Shown here: positions 1-8,486 of the stretch, piece by piece
How positions within the stretch are numbered: position 1 is the stretch's first letter
How the letters are laid out: each line of letters starts with the position of its first letter
Origin: Trebonia sp050013875
GTDB lineage: Bacteria; Actinomycetota; Actinomycetes; Streptosporangiales; Streptosporangiaceae
DNA: 64,000 bases
Assembly (NCBI GenBank): GCA_050013875.1
Contig: JBEKEK010000008.1
Location: 26,782 to 90,781 of the forward strand
Reading direction: 5' to 3'
Notes under the pieces: model-generated
The model's database searches: none
What the model was told of the DNA's origin: nothing
Seen by the model: only the letters and a program-made list of their open reading frames with translations
Translations under genes and position numbers: made by a program

Positions 1-18
1 TCGAGGAGGTGACGTCAC

Positions 19-972
19 ATGGCTAGCGCGAACTCGTATGCCCCTGAGGGGCAACTTCACGAATGGGAGCACCTGGAAGCCCACGAGACGCACGAGTGGG
101 AATGGCAACACCCCGAGATGGAGTACCAGGAGACCGGCGAGTCGGAAGACGAGTGGGAATGGGAGACCGACGGCGGGCACGAGGCCGACCCGTTCCTGCC
201 CTTCCTGCTGCCGCTGGCCGCGAAGGCGCTGCCGGCGATTGGCCGGGCCGTTATGCCCGCCGTGCGGAAACTGATCCCGATGGCCAAGCAGGCCATCGGG
301 ACGACGATCAGGAATGTCCTAGGCCCCGACGCGCCCTCCGGCCCGCCCGCGACCCGCCGCGGGCCAGCGGCCCGTTCGCCGAGTCGGGCGGGAGCTGGCC
401 GGCCGCGCGCACTTCATCTGGTCCGGCAGTTGCACGGCATCATCTTGCGCGGCGAGGCGGAGGCCGAGGCGGCCGAGGCCGCCTTTTTCGGTACCGCGGA
501 GATGGAATGGGAAAGCGGCCATCCCTCGGCTTACGAGGCCGCGCTCACCGAGGTGCTCGCGGCCGAGGCGGCCCACACGGCCAGCGAGGCGGAGGCCGAG
601 GCGCTGCTCGGCGCGGCCATGCCGATCACCATCAGCATCATGGGCGGACGCCGCCGGATGCGGCCGCTGACGCCGTCCCTGGTTCGCGCCAACACGCGGC
701 TCGTGCGCGGGTTGCGGCGCAGCGGTCCGGCCGGTCCGCAGCTGCTGCGCCTTGTCCCGAAGATTCAGCGCAACTCCGTTGCCGCCATCAGACAGCTGCA
801 GCGCTCGGGACGGCAGGTGCCGCCCTCGATGGTCGCGCCGATTGTCGCGGCCAGCGCCGCGCGAGTCCTTGGCACACCAAGCAAATGCGGTCCTGCGCTG
901 GTCAGGAACACGGTCGTCCGGCAGCGGACGGTGGCTCCCCCCCGCCCGCGGCGCAGGCATAGCGCCTACTAA
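19..972 (+). CDS. Acidic EWE-repeat protein with basic C-terminus (paralogue 1)
   Basis: 317 aa, function unknown. The ATG has a strong GAGGAGG ribosome site ending 9 nt upstream. Residues 1-60 are an acidic, His- and Trp-rich stretch with motifs such as HEWEH, THEWEWQ and DEWEWE, probably disordered. Next comes a hydrophobic-cationic helical segment beginning DPFLPFLLPLA (about 61-100), then an Ala/Glu-rich helix (AEAEAAEAAF). A conserved block follows from about residue 195 (MPITISIM, then RANTRLVRGLRRSGP), and an Arg/Pro tail contains VRQRTVAPPRPRR. The same order of parts, with matching signatures, occurs in the next gene, so the two are paralogues. No export signal or enzymatic motif was seen. 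The His/Glu repeats suggest metal or surface binding, but that is inference. It is the first gene of an eight-gene operon, and its promoter lies outside the window. Confidence 0.85.
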   Translation: MASANSYAPEGQLHEWEHLEAHETHEWEWQHPEMEYQETGESEDEWEWETDGGHEADPFLPFLLPLAAKALPAIGRAVMPAVRKLIPMAKQAIGTTIRNVLGPDAPSGPPATRRGPAARSPSRAGAGRPRALHLVRQLHGIILRGEAEAEAAEAAFFGTAEMEWESGHPSAYEAALTEVLAAEAAHTASEAEAEALLGAAMPITISIMGGRRRMRPLTPSLVRANTRLVRGLRRSGPAGPQLLRLVPKIQRNSVAAIRQLQRSGRQVPPSMVAPIVAASAARVLGTPSKCGPALVRNTVVRQRTVAPPRPRRRHSAY

Positions 973-1007
973 TCCGACCCAACTTGTCATGCGGAAACGA
1001 GAAGACG

Positions 1008-2105
1008 ATGGCTCCAATCTTTGAGGCACCGGCCGCCCATGAGGGCGTGCACGAGACCGCACACGAATGGGAATGGGAAAACCCGGATACCCACGAGGTC
1101 CACGAGTCCCATGAGGCTCAGGAGTGGGAGTGGGAGCATCTAGAGGCCCACGAGCCGGAGGACGAGTTGACGTGGGCGCACCCGGGGGTTCACGAGGCTC
1201 AGGAGTGGGAGTGGGAGCATCTAGAGGCCCACGAGCCGGAGGACGAGTTCGCGTGGGCGCACCCGGGGGTTCACGAGGCTCAGGAGTGGGAGTGGGAGCA
1301 TCTAGAGGCCCACGAGCCGGAGGACGAGTTCTGGCATCCTGAGGCCCAGGAATGGGAATCGGAGGCGGACCCGTTCTTCGGCGCGTTCAAGGGTCTCGCC
1401 AAGGGGCTCGGCGGCATCGCCAAGCGCCTCGCCCCTGGCGCCATCCGCGCGCTCGCCTCGATGATCCCCGGGGGGGCCATCGCGGCCCCGATGCTCGGCC
1501 AGCTCACTCAGAGCATCCTGCAGGAGGGTGAGGCCATGGCCGCCGAGGCCGAGGCCGAGGCGTTCGGCGGCAGCCAGGGTGAGGCCGAGGTCGGGCACAG
1601 TGAGATGTCGCACGAGGCGGCCCTCGCCGAGCTCCTCGCGGCCGAGGCGGCGATGGCGGGCTCGGAGGCCGAAGCGGCCTCCATCACATCGGCGGCGCTG
1701 CCGCTGACTATCACGATCATGCGGGCCGACCGCGCGGTACGACCGGTGGTGCCAGTTCTCATCCAGGCCAATGCCCGGGTGGCCAGGACCCTGGCCCGCA
1801 GCGGCCCGCAGGGCCGCCAGCTGCTGCGGGCAATGCCGCATATTCATCGCGTGACGGTCGGCAGCCTCAAGTCGGCGGCCCGCTCCGGCCGGCGGGTAAC
1901 CCCGCAGCTCGCGGTCGGCGCGATGGCGGCCGCCACCCGGCGCGTTCTCGGCGACCCGCGGCGCGTCGAGGCGGTGGTCAACCGCAACCTGGCCCTGCGG
2001 CAGCGGACCGCGCCGCCGCATCCGCGGCGAGCGCTGGTCTACCAGCCCCAGCGCCGTGCTCCCTATCACCGGCGACGCTCGGCCTGGGACCGCGCTCCCT
2101 TCTGA
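1008..2105 (+). CDS. Acidic EWE-repeat protein with basic C-terminus (paralogue 2)
   Basis: 365 aa from the ATG at 1008, which has GAGAAG just upstream; an in-frame TTG at 984 is a weaker alternative. The architecture matches the preceding gene: a His/Glu/Trp-rich N-terminus (HEWEWE, QEWEWEHLEAHEPEDE), a helical segment starting DPFFGAFKGLAKGL, an AEAEAEAF helix, then LPLTITIM, QANARVARTLARSGP and a C-terminal LALRQRTAPPHPRR tail. The N-terminal repeat is expanded here by an 81-bp tandem duplication. Net charge is strongly negative at the N-terminus and strongly positive at the C-terminus. No known catalytic motif was found. It lies 35 nt downstream of paralogue 1 and 35 nt upstream of the zincin gene, so it should be co-transcribed. 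The pair may form a layered or self-associating structure, but this is inference. Confidence 0.84.
   Translation: MAPIFEAPAAHEGVHETAHEWEWENPDTHEVHESHEAQEWEWEHLEAHEPEDELTWAHPGVHEAQEWEWEHLEAHEPEDEFAWAHPGVHEAQEWEWEHLEAHEPEDEFWHPEAQEWESEADPFFGAFKGLAKGLGGIAKRLAPGAIRALASMIPGGAIAAPMLGQLTQSILQEGEAMAAEAEAEAFGGSQGEAEVGHSEMSHEAALAELLAAEAAMAGSEAEAASITSAALPLTITIMRADRAVRPVVPVLIQANARVARTLARSGPQGRQLLRAMPHIHRVTVGSLKSAARSGRRVTPQLAVGAMAAATRRVLGDPRRVEAVVNRNLALRQRTAPPHPRRALVYQPQRRAPYHRRRSAWDRAPF
1110..1331 (+). repeat. 81-bp in-frame tandem repeat, 2.7 copies
   Basis: Copies start at 1110, 1191 and 1272 (period exactly 81 bp = 27 residues). The third copy stops after 60 bp. Each encodes HEAQEWEWEHLEAHEPEDE followed by a variable LTW or FAW and AHPGV. 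Copies are nearly identical in DNA, including silent positions, so the expansion is recent or kept homogeneous. Repeat number is likely to vary between strains. Confidence 0.95.
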
Positions 2106-2140
2106 GTGGGCAGACCCGATAAGACGAGGGGTAACTTCCG

Positions 2141-3529
2141 ATGACCGCCATCTTCCATGAGGTCTACGGCCCCGCCGGACGGGCCGCGCCCAATGGCCGC
2201 GTCCCGGCTCGCCGACGACCTCAGCGGGGTCCGCGGCGGGCTCCGCCACGGGGTTCCGGCGGCCGCGAGAGCGACACCGTCCTCGGCCGCTGGGTCGCCA
2301 CCCAGGCGGTGAACCTGAACCGGCACGCGGCGTCGCTGCGGCCCTTCTCCTATACCGAATTCGGAACCGGGCCGGCGGCGCCCAGCCGGGCCCACATCGA
2401 CGCGGTCAACCGGTTCATCGGGGAGTTCAGGCACCGGCTCGGCAACGGCGCCGCGTGGGTGGACGCGGCCGCCGCGGTCGCGGTGCGGCACCCGGCCAGC
2501 GCCAACCTGACCCGGCTGCTGCGGCGCAAGGACACCGTCACCAGTCAGGTCTTCTACGCCGAGGGGATCTGGGACTTCTATTTCGACCTGTTCGTCCAGC
2601 GGCTGTCCGCGCTTGGCGAGCGGCTCAGGGCGGTAGACCGGATCGGGGCCAACTGCTATGAGGATCTGTACCTCGGCCTGGGCACCGCCCGCCCGGCGCC
2701 GCGGCTGCTGCCGTTCAGCTACGCGTCGGCGGGGTTCAGCCCGCTGACCTACCGGCGCGGGGTCCCGCTGCAGCGCCTGCGGCGTCATCCCAACCTCTTC
2801 CCGCTGGTCATCTTGCCGCAGCACCGGCTGGACAACGTCTGGGCGCTGTCGAGCGTGCTGCACGAGGTCTCGCACAATCTCCAGGCCGACCTGGGCCTGT
2901 GGGAGGTCATGCCCAGGCTGATCTTCGAGCGGCTGACCGGCGACGGGCAGCTCCCACCCCAGGTCGCGGCGGTCTGGGCCCGCTGGCACAAGGAGATCGC
3001 GGCGGACATGTTCGCGCTCCTGCTTGGCGGCCCGGCGACGGTGGAGTCGCTGATGGACGTCGTCGGGCGCTCGCCGCGGGCAACCGTGCGCTACACCCAG
3101 GGCGGCGTGCACCCCACGCCGGTGCTGCGGGTGCCGATCAACCTGATCCTGCTCCGGCGGCTCGGGTTCGGCCCGACGGCGGCCGCGATCGCCGCCGCCT
3201 GGCGCCGCCTCTACCCGGCGGTTACCCCGGCCGACGTTCCGCCGTGGCTGACGCGGACCTTCGGCCGGGCGGCCGAGCTGACCGTCGACACCATCGTCTT
3301 TACCCCTCGTCCGCAGCTCGCAGGCAGGGCACTCGCCCAGCTGGTGGAGTTCGGGCCAAGCCAGATGGCGCTCATCGAGCAGGCCGCCGGCCGGATCGCC
3401 AGCGGCGAGGACGCCGGCTCCATTCCGCCGCGGCTCATGATCAGTGCCGCCCGGCGCGCGCTGGACCAGCACCTGGCCAGTCCGCAGACCATCACCGACA
3501 ACTTCTACCGCATCCTCGGGAGACGATGA
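2141..3529 (+). CDS. Putative zinc metallopeptidase (HExxH zincin)
   Basis: 462 aa. The key motif is HEVSH at residues 241-245 (DNA about 2861-2875), inside a helix (SSVLHEVSHNLQADL). A second helix 40 residues later, WHKEIAADMFALLLGG, offers E285 or D289 as the third zinc ligand, the gluzincin-like pattern HExxH plus ExxxD. No signal peptide is present, so the protein is likely cytoplasmic or exported by another route. The first 40 residues are Arg/Pro-rich. No named peptidase family is recognised beyond the zincin core. Its TGA overlaps the ATG of the next gene (ATGA), indicating translational coupling. Its neighbours, two acidic repeat proteins, are the obvious candidate substrates or partners, but that is inference from position. 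Confidence 0.82.
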   Translation: MTAIFHEVYGPAGRAAPNGRVPARRRPQRGPRRAPPRGSGGRESDTVLGRWVATQAVNLNRHAASLRPFSYTEFGTGPAAPSRAHIDAVNRFIGEFRHRLGNGAAWVDAAAAVAVRHPASANLTRLLRRKDTVTSQVFYAEGIWDFYFDLFVQRLSALGERLRAVDRIGANCYEDLYLGLGTARPAPRLLPFSYASAGFSPLTYRRGVPLQRLRRHPNLFPLVILPQHRLDNVWALSSVLHEVSHNLQADLGLWEVMPRLIFERLTGDGQLPPQVAAVWARWHKEIAADMFALLLGGPATVESLMDVVGRSPRATVRYTQGGVHPTPVLRVPINLILLRRLGFGPTAAAIAAAWRRLYPAVTPADVPPWLTRTFGRAAELTVDTIVFTPRPQLAGRALAQLVEFGPSQMALIEQAAGRIASGEDAGSIPPRLMISAARRALDQHLASPQTITDNFYRILGRR

Positions 3530-4239
3530 GGGCGATGACCGACAACGACCACCGCACGTCCGCGGCGAGCCTCGACGAGCTCGCGGCACGAGTGCGGGCA
3601 CACTACGAGAGCCTGCTCAGCGAAGCCGCGGAAATGCCGAGAAACACCAGCCGGACCAAGCTGGAGAACACGCTTAAGACGCATCTGCATCCACTCGTCG
3701 CAGAGACAGGCCACGCGGCGGCGCACGCCGGGATCCATGACGCCGTCGTGTCCTACGTGAGTGTGTCCCGCATCCACGTGACACCCTGCCTGCCCGAGCG
3801 CCGGCGACAGGCGCTGCGGGAGGAACTGGCCGAGCTCGGCAGGCTCGTACAGGAACACGCGTCGAGCGAGCAGGGGAACGCGCAGACGCTTGTCAATTCG
3901 GTGCGTGAACTCGCGGGCGTCATCGACCGATCGCACAGATCCCTGATCGGCAGGCTAGCGGAAATCCGCGGCGAGCTGAGCTCGATAGGCGACGCTCTCC
4001 AGCCGGTCAGTTCCGCGGCCCAGGACACCGTGAGGTTCGGAAATGCGCTGTCGCACATTGACTATGTCCTCACCGGGTCAATGGCGCTGCTTGTCGGCCC
4101 ATTGCCACCCCAGACACCCCAGACACCGGCGCCGCCTCCGCCGGTGCCCGTGAGCGGTACCGTGCCGCAGCCACGAGTAGCAGAAAAGACCACGTCCACG
4201 CCGGAGCGAGAATTGGAGGCGATGTCACATGCCAACTAA
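3526..4239 (+). CDS. Hypothetical helical protein with Pro-rich tail
   Basis: 237 aa from the ATG at 3526, which overlaps the zincin stop; a second in-frame ATG at 3535 gives MTDNDHRTS and may be the true start. The body (residues about 15-180) is predicted almost all helical, with regular Leu/Ala/Glu heptad-like spacing such as REELAELGRLVQEH and GRLAEIRGELSSIGDAL, so a coiled coil is likely. Residues about 190-215 are Pro-rich (QTPQTPAPPPPVPV), a flexible linker. There are no transmembrane segments or catalytic motifs. The gene ends inside the start of the next one (11-nt overlap), so both are probably made in fixed ratio. Function unknown; a structural or adaptor role in the operon is inference. 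Confidence 0.8.
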   Translation: MRAMTDNDHRTSAASLDELAARVRAHYESLLSEAAEMPRNTSRTKLENTLKTHLHPLVAETGHAAAHAGIHDAVVSYVSVSRIHVTPCLPERRRQALREELAELGRLVQEHASSEQGNAQTLVNSVRELAGVIDRSHRSLIGRLAEIRGELSSIGDALQPVSSAAQDTVRFGNALSHIDYVLTGSMALLVGPLPPQTPQTPAPPPPVPVSGTVPQPRVAEKTTSTPERELEAMSHAN

Positions 4240-5800
4240 CAGGGCGTCAATGCCTGGCAAAGCATACAATCGCCTGACCGCCTTGAATGCGTATATTACG
4301 CAAAATAACATCGTAGTATCGGGGGGCGGCCTAAACGCGCGTTTCAGCAGCTTCGCCAATACCTTTCAGACTCGGCTGAATACCTCGAACGGGACGAACG
4401 GCGCGCTCGGCGGCACCCTTGAGGCACAGGTCAACGGCGCGCTCGCGCAGGTGCTGCGCCAGGCGGGGAACGGCACCACGACCGCGGTGGCGGCGCGCTC
4501 GGCCGACATGAGCATCGCCACCCTGGTCGGCGGCGCGGGCGGCGTTCAGCCGTCCATGTCCCCGTACCATGCGACCTTGGTGCGCGAGTCACACCTCGTC
4601 CTGGGAGATGCCATCGCCCTGCTTAGCGACCTGCAGCCGCTGTCTTCTTTCACCGACCCCGGCGACGCGGAGTGCCTCCGGGCACTGGTTCGCGCGGAGG
4701 TCAACGGGCTCATCGAGGAGTTCGGCTACGCCCGGCTGCAGCCCCGCCAGCAGCGAGTCCGGGTCTTCCTCGGCGGCCTGCTCGGTTACGACTACGACGC
4801 ATACGCCAACGCGGGAGTCTCGTCTCCCCTCGACGCGAAAGCACCCCCGGGAGACATCCAGGCCCTGGTGAACGTGTTCAACTTTGCCGGGCCGATGATC
4901 CCGACGCTAGCGGTAGAAGACCAACTGGCGAGCCAGGTGGCGCTGGCCTCCGACGCGGTACTCTTCGACACCCAGTGGAAAAACTTCTGGTCCATCGCAT
5001 TGCGGAACAGCCCCACCAGCGCGCCGACGCCGGGAAGTCCGGCAGTCCTCCCCTGGGCGCTCTGGGAATGGCCGACGAGCGCGCCCACTGTCCCAAGCGG
5101 CCTCGGCAGACTGCTGTCGACAGCCGCCGTGGACTCGAACCCGATCCTCTTCGGCCCCAGCAGCCCGCAACTGCCGCAGCAGGTGTCGTGGCGGATCGAG
5201 GCCTATAGCGGCCCTGCGCCCAGTGTTTCGTCGGTGTCGTACGCCGAGAAGATGATCCAGGTGGACCTCCTGCTGCCGGTCATCGCCCAGGATGCCAGCC
5301 GCGTGGAGACCGATCTGACCGCTGTCGGCTTCACGCCGGGGGAACAGGAAACCAGTTTCGCCTGGCTCTGGTCGGCGGTGGATGCCGATCTGCTTCCTGC
5401 GTATCCCTATGCACCTGCACCTGGACTTCCGGTAATACCGGCCCCCCCGAACAGCTGGCCGGGTTTCTGGACCAGCTTCCCGTTGCAGACGCTCAATACC
5501 GCTGCCGGGGCTCCGGTTTCCGGGACTCCCACACCCATCCCGGTGTGGACAACGGTGGCGGACATCCTGGACTGGGCGCAGAACCTGGCCGGGCCGACCA
5601 GCGCCGACTACCTGCGGCAGGCCGGCGCACTGGGGCTCAACCTCATCTGCGACCAGGCCGACGAGCTGTGCCATCTCGTCCTGGCCATGCTGCACCACAC
5701 GGCGAGCACGCAGATATCAGCGCTCGCTGACACGGAAGTCCAGCTTGAGCTGGTGTCGCTCGCAACCGACCTCAACACGCTGGCCAACCTCGCCTACTGA
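4229..5800 (+). CDS. Conserved-operon hypothetical protein, 523 aa
   Basis: Starts at an ATG with GGAGG 9 nt upstream, inside the end of the previous gene. The protein is soluble-looking, rich in Ala, Ser, Thr and Pro, with no signal peptide, transmembrane helix or known catalytic motif. The N-terminal third (to about 190) is helical, including a segment with FRARLQPRQQR-type basic character. The middle and end have many short hydrophobic strands separated by Pro-rich loops (PAPGLPVIPAPPNSWPGFW). The 5' end (4229-4400) is visibly richer in A/T than the rest of the operon. I do not recognise a family. Position between the helical protein and the 404-aa protein, with 11 nt to the next start, places it in the same operon. 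Confidence 0.78.
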   Translation: MPTNRASMPGKAYNRLTALNAYITQNNIVVSGGGLNARFSSFANTFQTRLNTSNGTNGALGGTLEAQVNGALAQVLRQAGNGTTTAVAARSADMSIATLVGGAGGVQPSMSPYHATLVRESHLVLGDAIALLSDLQPLSSFTDPGDAECLRALVRAEVNGLIEEFGYARLQPRQQRVRVFLGGLLGYDYDAYANAGVSSPLDAKAPPGDIQALVNVFNFAGPMIPTLAVEDQLASQVALASDAVLFDTQWKNFWSIALRNSPTSAPTPGSPAVLPWALWEWPTSAPTVPSGLGRLLSTAAVDSNPILFGPSSPQLPQQVSWRIEAYSGPAPSVSSVSYAEKMIQVDLLLPVIAQDASRVETDLTAVGFTPGEQETSFAWLWSAVDADLLPAYPYAPAPGLPVIPAPPNSWPGFWTSFPLQTLNTAAGAPVSGTPTPIPVWTTVADILDWAQNLAGPTSADYLRQAGALGLNLICDQADELCHLVLAMLHHTASTQISALADTEVQLELVSLATDLNTLANLAY

Positions 5801-5811
5801 CGGAGACCCTA

Positions 5812-7026
5812 ATGCCCAGTACCAGTGACCTTGACGGGCTCAAGAACCAGCGGGCCAAGCTGATCGAGAGCGTCATCGGCGCGCTCGGCCCGGAGGCGCT
5901 CGCCGATCCCAGCCTGCCCGACGTGGTGGCGAGGCTGGTCGACCAGCGGCTGGCCGCACCCGGCGGCTTCTCGATGAACGGGTCGTCCCCGGCCAGCCAG
6001 TCCGGCGGGCCGGGCGGCCAGTCGCCCGCGCCCGGCGCGCCGCCGGCCGACGGGGGCCTGGCCGACCTGATCGGGCTCGGCGCGACGGCCCCGGCCGACC
6101 TGGCCCAGGCGGAGATGTCGCCCGGCGTGGTCGACTACGACGACACCGTGACCAGCGACCGGCTGCTGGCCACCGCCGATCTGTATTACCAGTACGTGCA
6201 CGAGCGACTTGGCGTGTTCGACGTGATATTCAAGCTCCAGGAGCTGTTCCGGGCCGGGACGATCCGCATCTCGGACGGGCGGGGCGCGGTCGGCCTGTAC
6301 CGCTTCGACAAGCACGCGATCCTGCGGTACGACCGATCCGAGCGGCTGCAGGCGTACAAGCGGGTGCTCGGCTACGGCCCGGCCGCCCCCAGCAGGAACG
6401 CCCGGCCGAACCAGGAATTCCACGGGCTGTTCACCCATTTTATCGGCGAGACGGCCAAGTTCTGGCGGGACAAGCGGATCAGCGAGGTGATCAGGGACCG
6501 GGCCAACGACCCGACGTTCGCATCGATGGCCCTCGCCAAGCGGGCCGCGCTCGACCTGCGCAACAACATCAAGAACTCCTCCTACGGCTACGTCAGCGTG
6601 ATGCGGACGGAGACCAGCCAGGCGCTGGCCGAGGCGTTCGCGATCCTGGACGCCGACGACCTCAAATCGCAGTTCGGCGCGCAGAACCCGTGGGAAATGA
6701 TCGAGCTGGTGATGTGGCAGCACTTCCACCGGGCCGTCGCCGCCAGCGCCATGAACCGGATGGCGGTCAGCGGACGGAGCATCCTCCAGTGGCTGGCTCA
6801 GCCGCATGTGCTGACCACCGATCGCCGGATGTTCGAGGCCAAGCTCTACCCGATAGCGGAAGCGGCCGAGGAGTGGCTGTCCAGCGACGAGGGGATGCGA
6901 CTGTCGCGGCCGACGCCCCCGGCCCGCGGCGTCTACCAGTCCGGTCCGCCGCCGGCCGGCTCGCGCCGTGACCCGATCTTCGGCCGTAGCCCGGGCCGGA
7001 TGCCGGCCGTCCGGGTCGTCGGCTGA
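5812..7026 (+). CDS. Hypothetical protein, 404 aa, operon member
   Basis: ATG preceded by GGAGA. Residues about 1-45 form a charged helix (LDGLKNQRAKLIESVIGAL), followed by a Gly/Pro/Ser-rich linker (about 55-80). A conserved-looking globular helical domain (about 100-370) contains DYDDTVTSDRLLATADLYYQ, LYRFDKHAILRYDRSERL, FWRDKRISEVIRD and WQHFHRAVAAS. An Arg/Pro-rich tail ends it. No signal peptide, membrane segment or recognised enzyme signature. Aromatic, His and Asp residues are plentiful in the core, so a ligand-binding or enzymatic role is possible, but I cannot name one. It lies 11 nt after the 523-aa gene and 17 nt before the M20 hydrolase gene. Confidence 0.78.
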   Translation: MPSTSDLDGLKNQRAKLIESVIGALGPEALADPSLPDVVARLVDQRLAAPGGFSMNGSSPASQSGGPGGQSPAPGAPPADGGLADLIGLGATAPADLAQAEMSPGVVDYDDTVTSDRLLATADLYYQYVHERLGVFDVIFKLQELFRAGTIRISDGRGAVGLYRFDKHAILRYDRSERLQAYKRVLGYGPAAPSRNARPNQEFHGLFTHFIGETAKFWRDKRISEVIRDRANDPTFASMALAKRAALDLRNNIKNSSYGYVSVMRTETSQALAEAFAILDADDLKSQFGAQNPWEMIELVMWQHFHRAVAASAMNRMAVSGRSILQWLAQPHVLTTDRRMFEAKLYPIAEAAEEWLSSDEGMRLSRPTPPARGVYQSGPPPAGSRRDPIFGRSPGRMPAVRVVG

Positions 7027-7043
7027 GCAAGCGCCGCCTGGCC

Positions 7044-8486
7044 ATGGTGACGTGTCCCGGCCCGCCGCTGCTCAACGGCGCGGCCGTCGACGGGCACGGC
7101 CCTGGGCTCGCCCGCGCCCTGGCCCATGGCCGGCGTCCGGAGGTGCGGGAGAGGCGCGTCGCACTGCTGCGGCGCCTGGTCGCCCTCCCGACCGTCAGCT
7201 CCCCGGCCCGGCCCGGCGGTGCCGTTGACCGCGCCGCCGAGCTGCTGCGCCGGGAACTGGACCGCATCGGCATGGACCGCTCGCTCGTCCTGCGTGACGC
7301 CGGGGCGCCCAGTGTGTGGGGCGAGTGGCGGCGGGCGCCCGGCCGTCCGGTGCTGCTGTTCTACGGGCACTTCGACGTCCAGCCGGCTGGTGCACGGGCG
7401 GGGTGGCGTCGGCCGCCCTTCGGCGGCGAGATTTCCGGCGGGCGGATCCACGGGCGGGGAGCCAGCGATAACAAGGGGCCGCTGGTGGCGCAGCTCGCGG
7501 GCCTGGAGGACTGGCTGGCCGCGACCGGACGGCTGCCGGTCAACGTGCGGGTCTGGCTGGAAGCCGAGGAGGAGGCCGGCAGCCCGCACCTCGGGCGGCT
7601 GCTTGACCGGTACGGACATCTGCTCCGGGCGGACGGGCTGGCGGTGTCGGACAGTACCCGGCTGGCGGCAGGGGACCGGCCGACCCTCACCACGGGCCTG
7701 CGCGGCCTGGTGGACCTGCGGCTCCGGGTGGCCGGGCCGGGGCGCGCCCTGCATTCGGGGCAGCTGGGCGGTGAGGTCCTCGATCCCGCACTCGTGCTGA
7801 CCCGGATGGTCTCGTCCCTGTGGGACCGGCGCGGCCGGATCGCCGTGCCGGGCTTCTACCGACAGGTCAGGCTGCCCACCCGACGGGACCGCACCCGGCT
7901 GGCGTCCGCCCGGCCGGGCCTGGAAGCGCTGGCCGCGACGGCCGCCGTAGGGCCGGCCGAGCTGCTTGGCGAATGGGGCTGGGAGCCTGGAGAGCGGTCG
8001 ACCGTCCGCCCATCGCTGACGGTGACCGGACTGTCGGCCGGGCGCACGGACGCCGGGGCGGTCAACGCCATCGCCACCTCGGCGAGCGCCCGGATCAACA
8101 TCCGCCTGGTGCCTGACCAGCGGCCGGCCGAGGTGGTCGCGCTGGTGACCCGGCATCTGCGCGCGGTGGCCCCGCCCCGGGTGAATTACCGGCTGGAGGT
8201 GCTGGCCTCGGCCGACCCCGTCCTCGTGCCCGCCGACCACCCGCTGGTCAGCGCCGCCGCCCGTGCCCTGCGCGCAACCTGGGGGCAGGCACCCGCGTAT
8301 GTGCGCAGCGGCGGGACCATCCCGGTCGTGGCGGAGCTTTACCGGCGGTACCGGATGCCGGCCGCACTGTGGGGGCTGTCGCGCCCGGCTGACCGCGTGC
8401 ACTCGGGCGACGAGTCGTTCGCCCTGGCCGACCTGCACCGGGGGAGTGAGGTCGTCGCCCGTTTCCTCCAGGAACTCGCGCCATGA
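7044..8486 (+). CDS. M20-family zinc peptidase/dipeptidase
   Basis: 480 aa. A textbook M20 metallohydrolase: YGHFDVQPAG (H109, D111), GRGASDNKGP (D142, bridging ligand), EAEEEAG (173-179, general-base and ligand glutamates), VSDS (D203) and a C-terminal RVHSGDESF histidine. The lid/dimerisation domain sits at about 230-370. The family hydrolyses peptide or N-acyl amide bonds using two zinc ions. It is cytoplasmic, as no signal peptide is seen. It is closest in motif style to the DapE/ArgE/dipeptidase group that carries GHxDVQP; the exact substrate is not evident. The gene is 17 nt after the 404-aa gene and its stop overlaps the following ATG (ATGA). Within this operon it could act on fragments released by the zincin, but that is inference. 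Confidence 0.92.
   Translation: MVTCPGPPLLNGAAVDGHGPGLARALAHGRRPEVRERRVALLRRLVALPTVSSPARPGGAVDRAAELLRRELDRIGMDRSLVLRDAGAPSVWGEWRRAPGRPVLLFYGHFDVQPAGARAGWRRPPFGGEISGGRIHGRGASDNKGPLVAQLAGLEDWLAATGRLPVNVRVWLEAEEEAGSPHLGRLLDRYGHLLRADGLAVSDSTRLAAGDRPTLTTGLRGLVDLRLRVAGPGRALHSGQLGGEVLDPALVLTRMVSSLWDRRGRIAVPGFYRQVRLPTRRDRTRLASARPGLEALAATAAVGPAELLGEWGWEPGERSTVRPSLTVTGLSAGRTDAGAVNAIATSASARINIRLVPDQRPAEVVALVTRHLRAVAPPRVNYRLEVLASADPVLVPADHPLVSAAARALRATWGQAPAYVRSGGTIPVVAELYRRYRMPAALWGLSRPADRVHSGDESFALADLHRGSEVVARFLQELAP

Noticed and set aside
2066..3601. 511-codon minus-strand open frame
   Set aside because: Antisense to the zincin gene; its translation is Arg/Pro/Gly-rich with no family match, the usual high-GC shadow.
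6933..8438. 501-codon minus-strand open frame
   Set aside because: Antisense to the M20 hydrolase, whose catalytic motifs are unmistakable.
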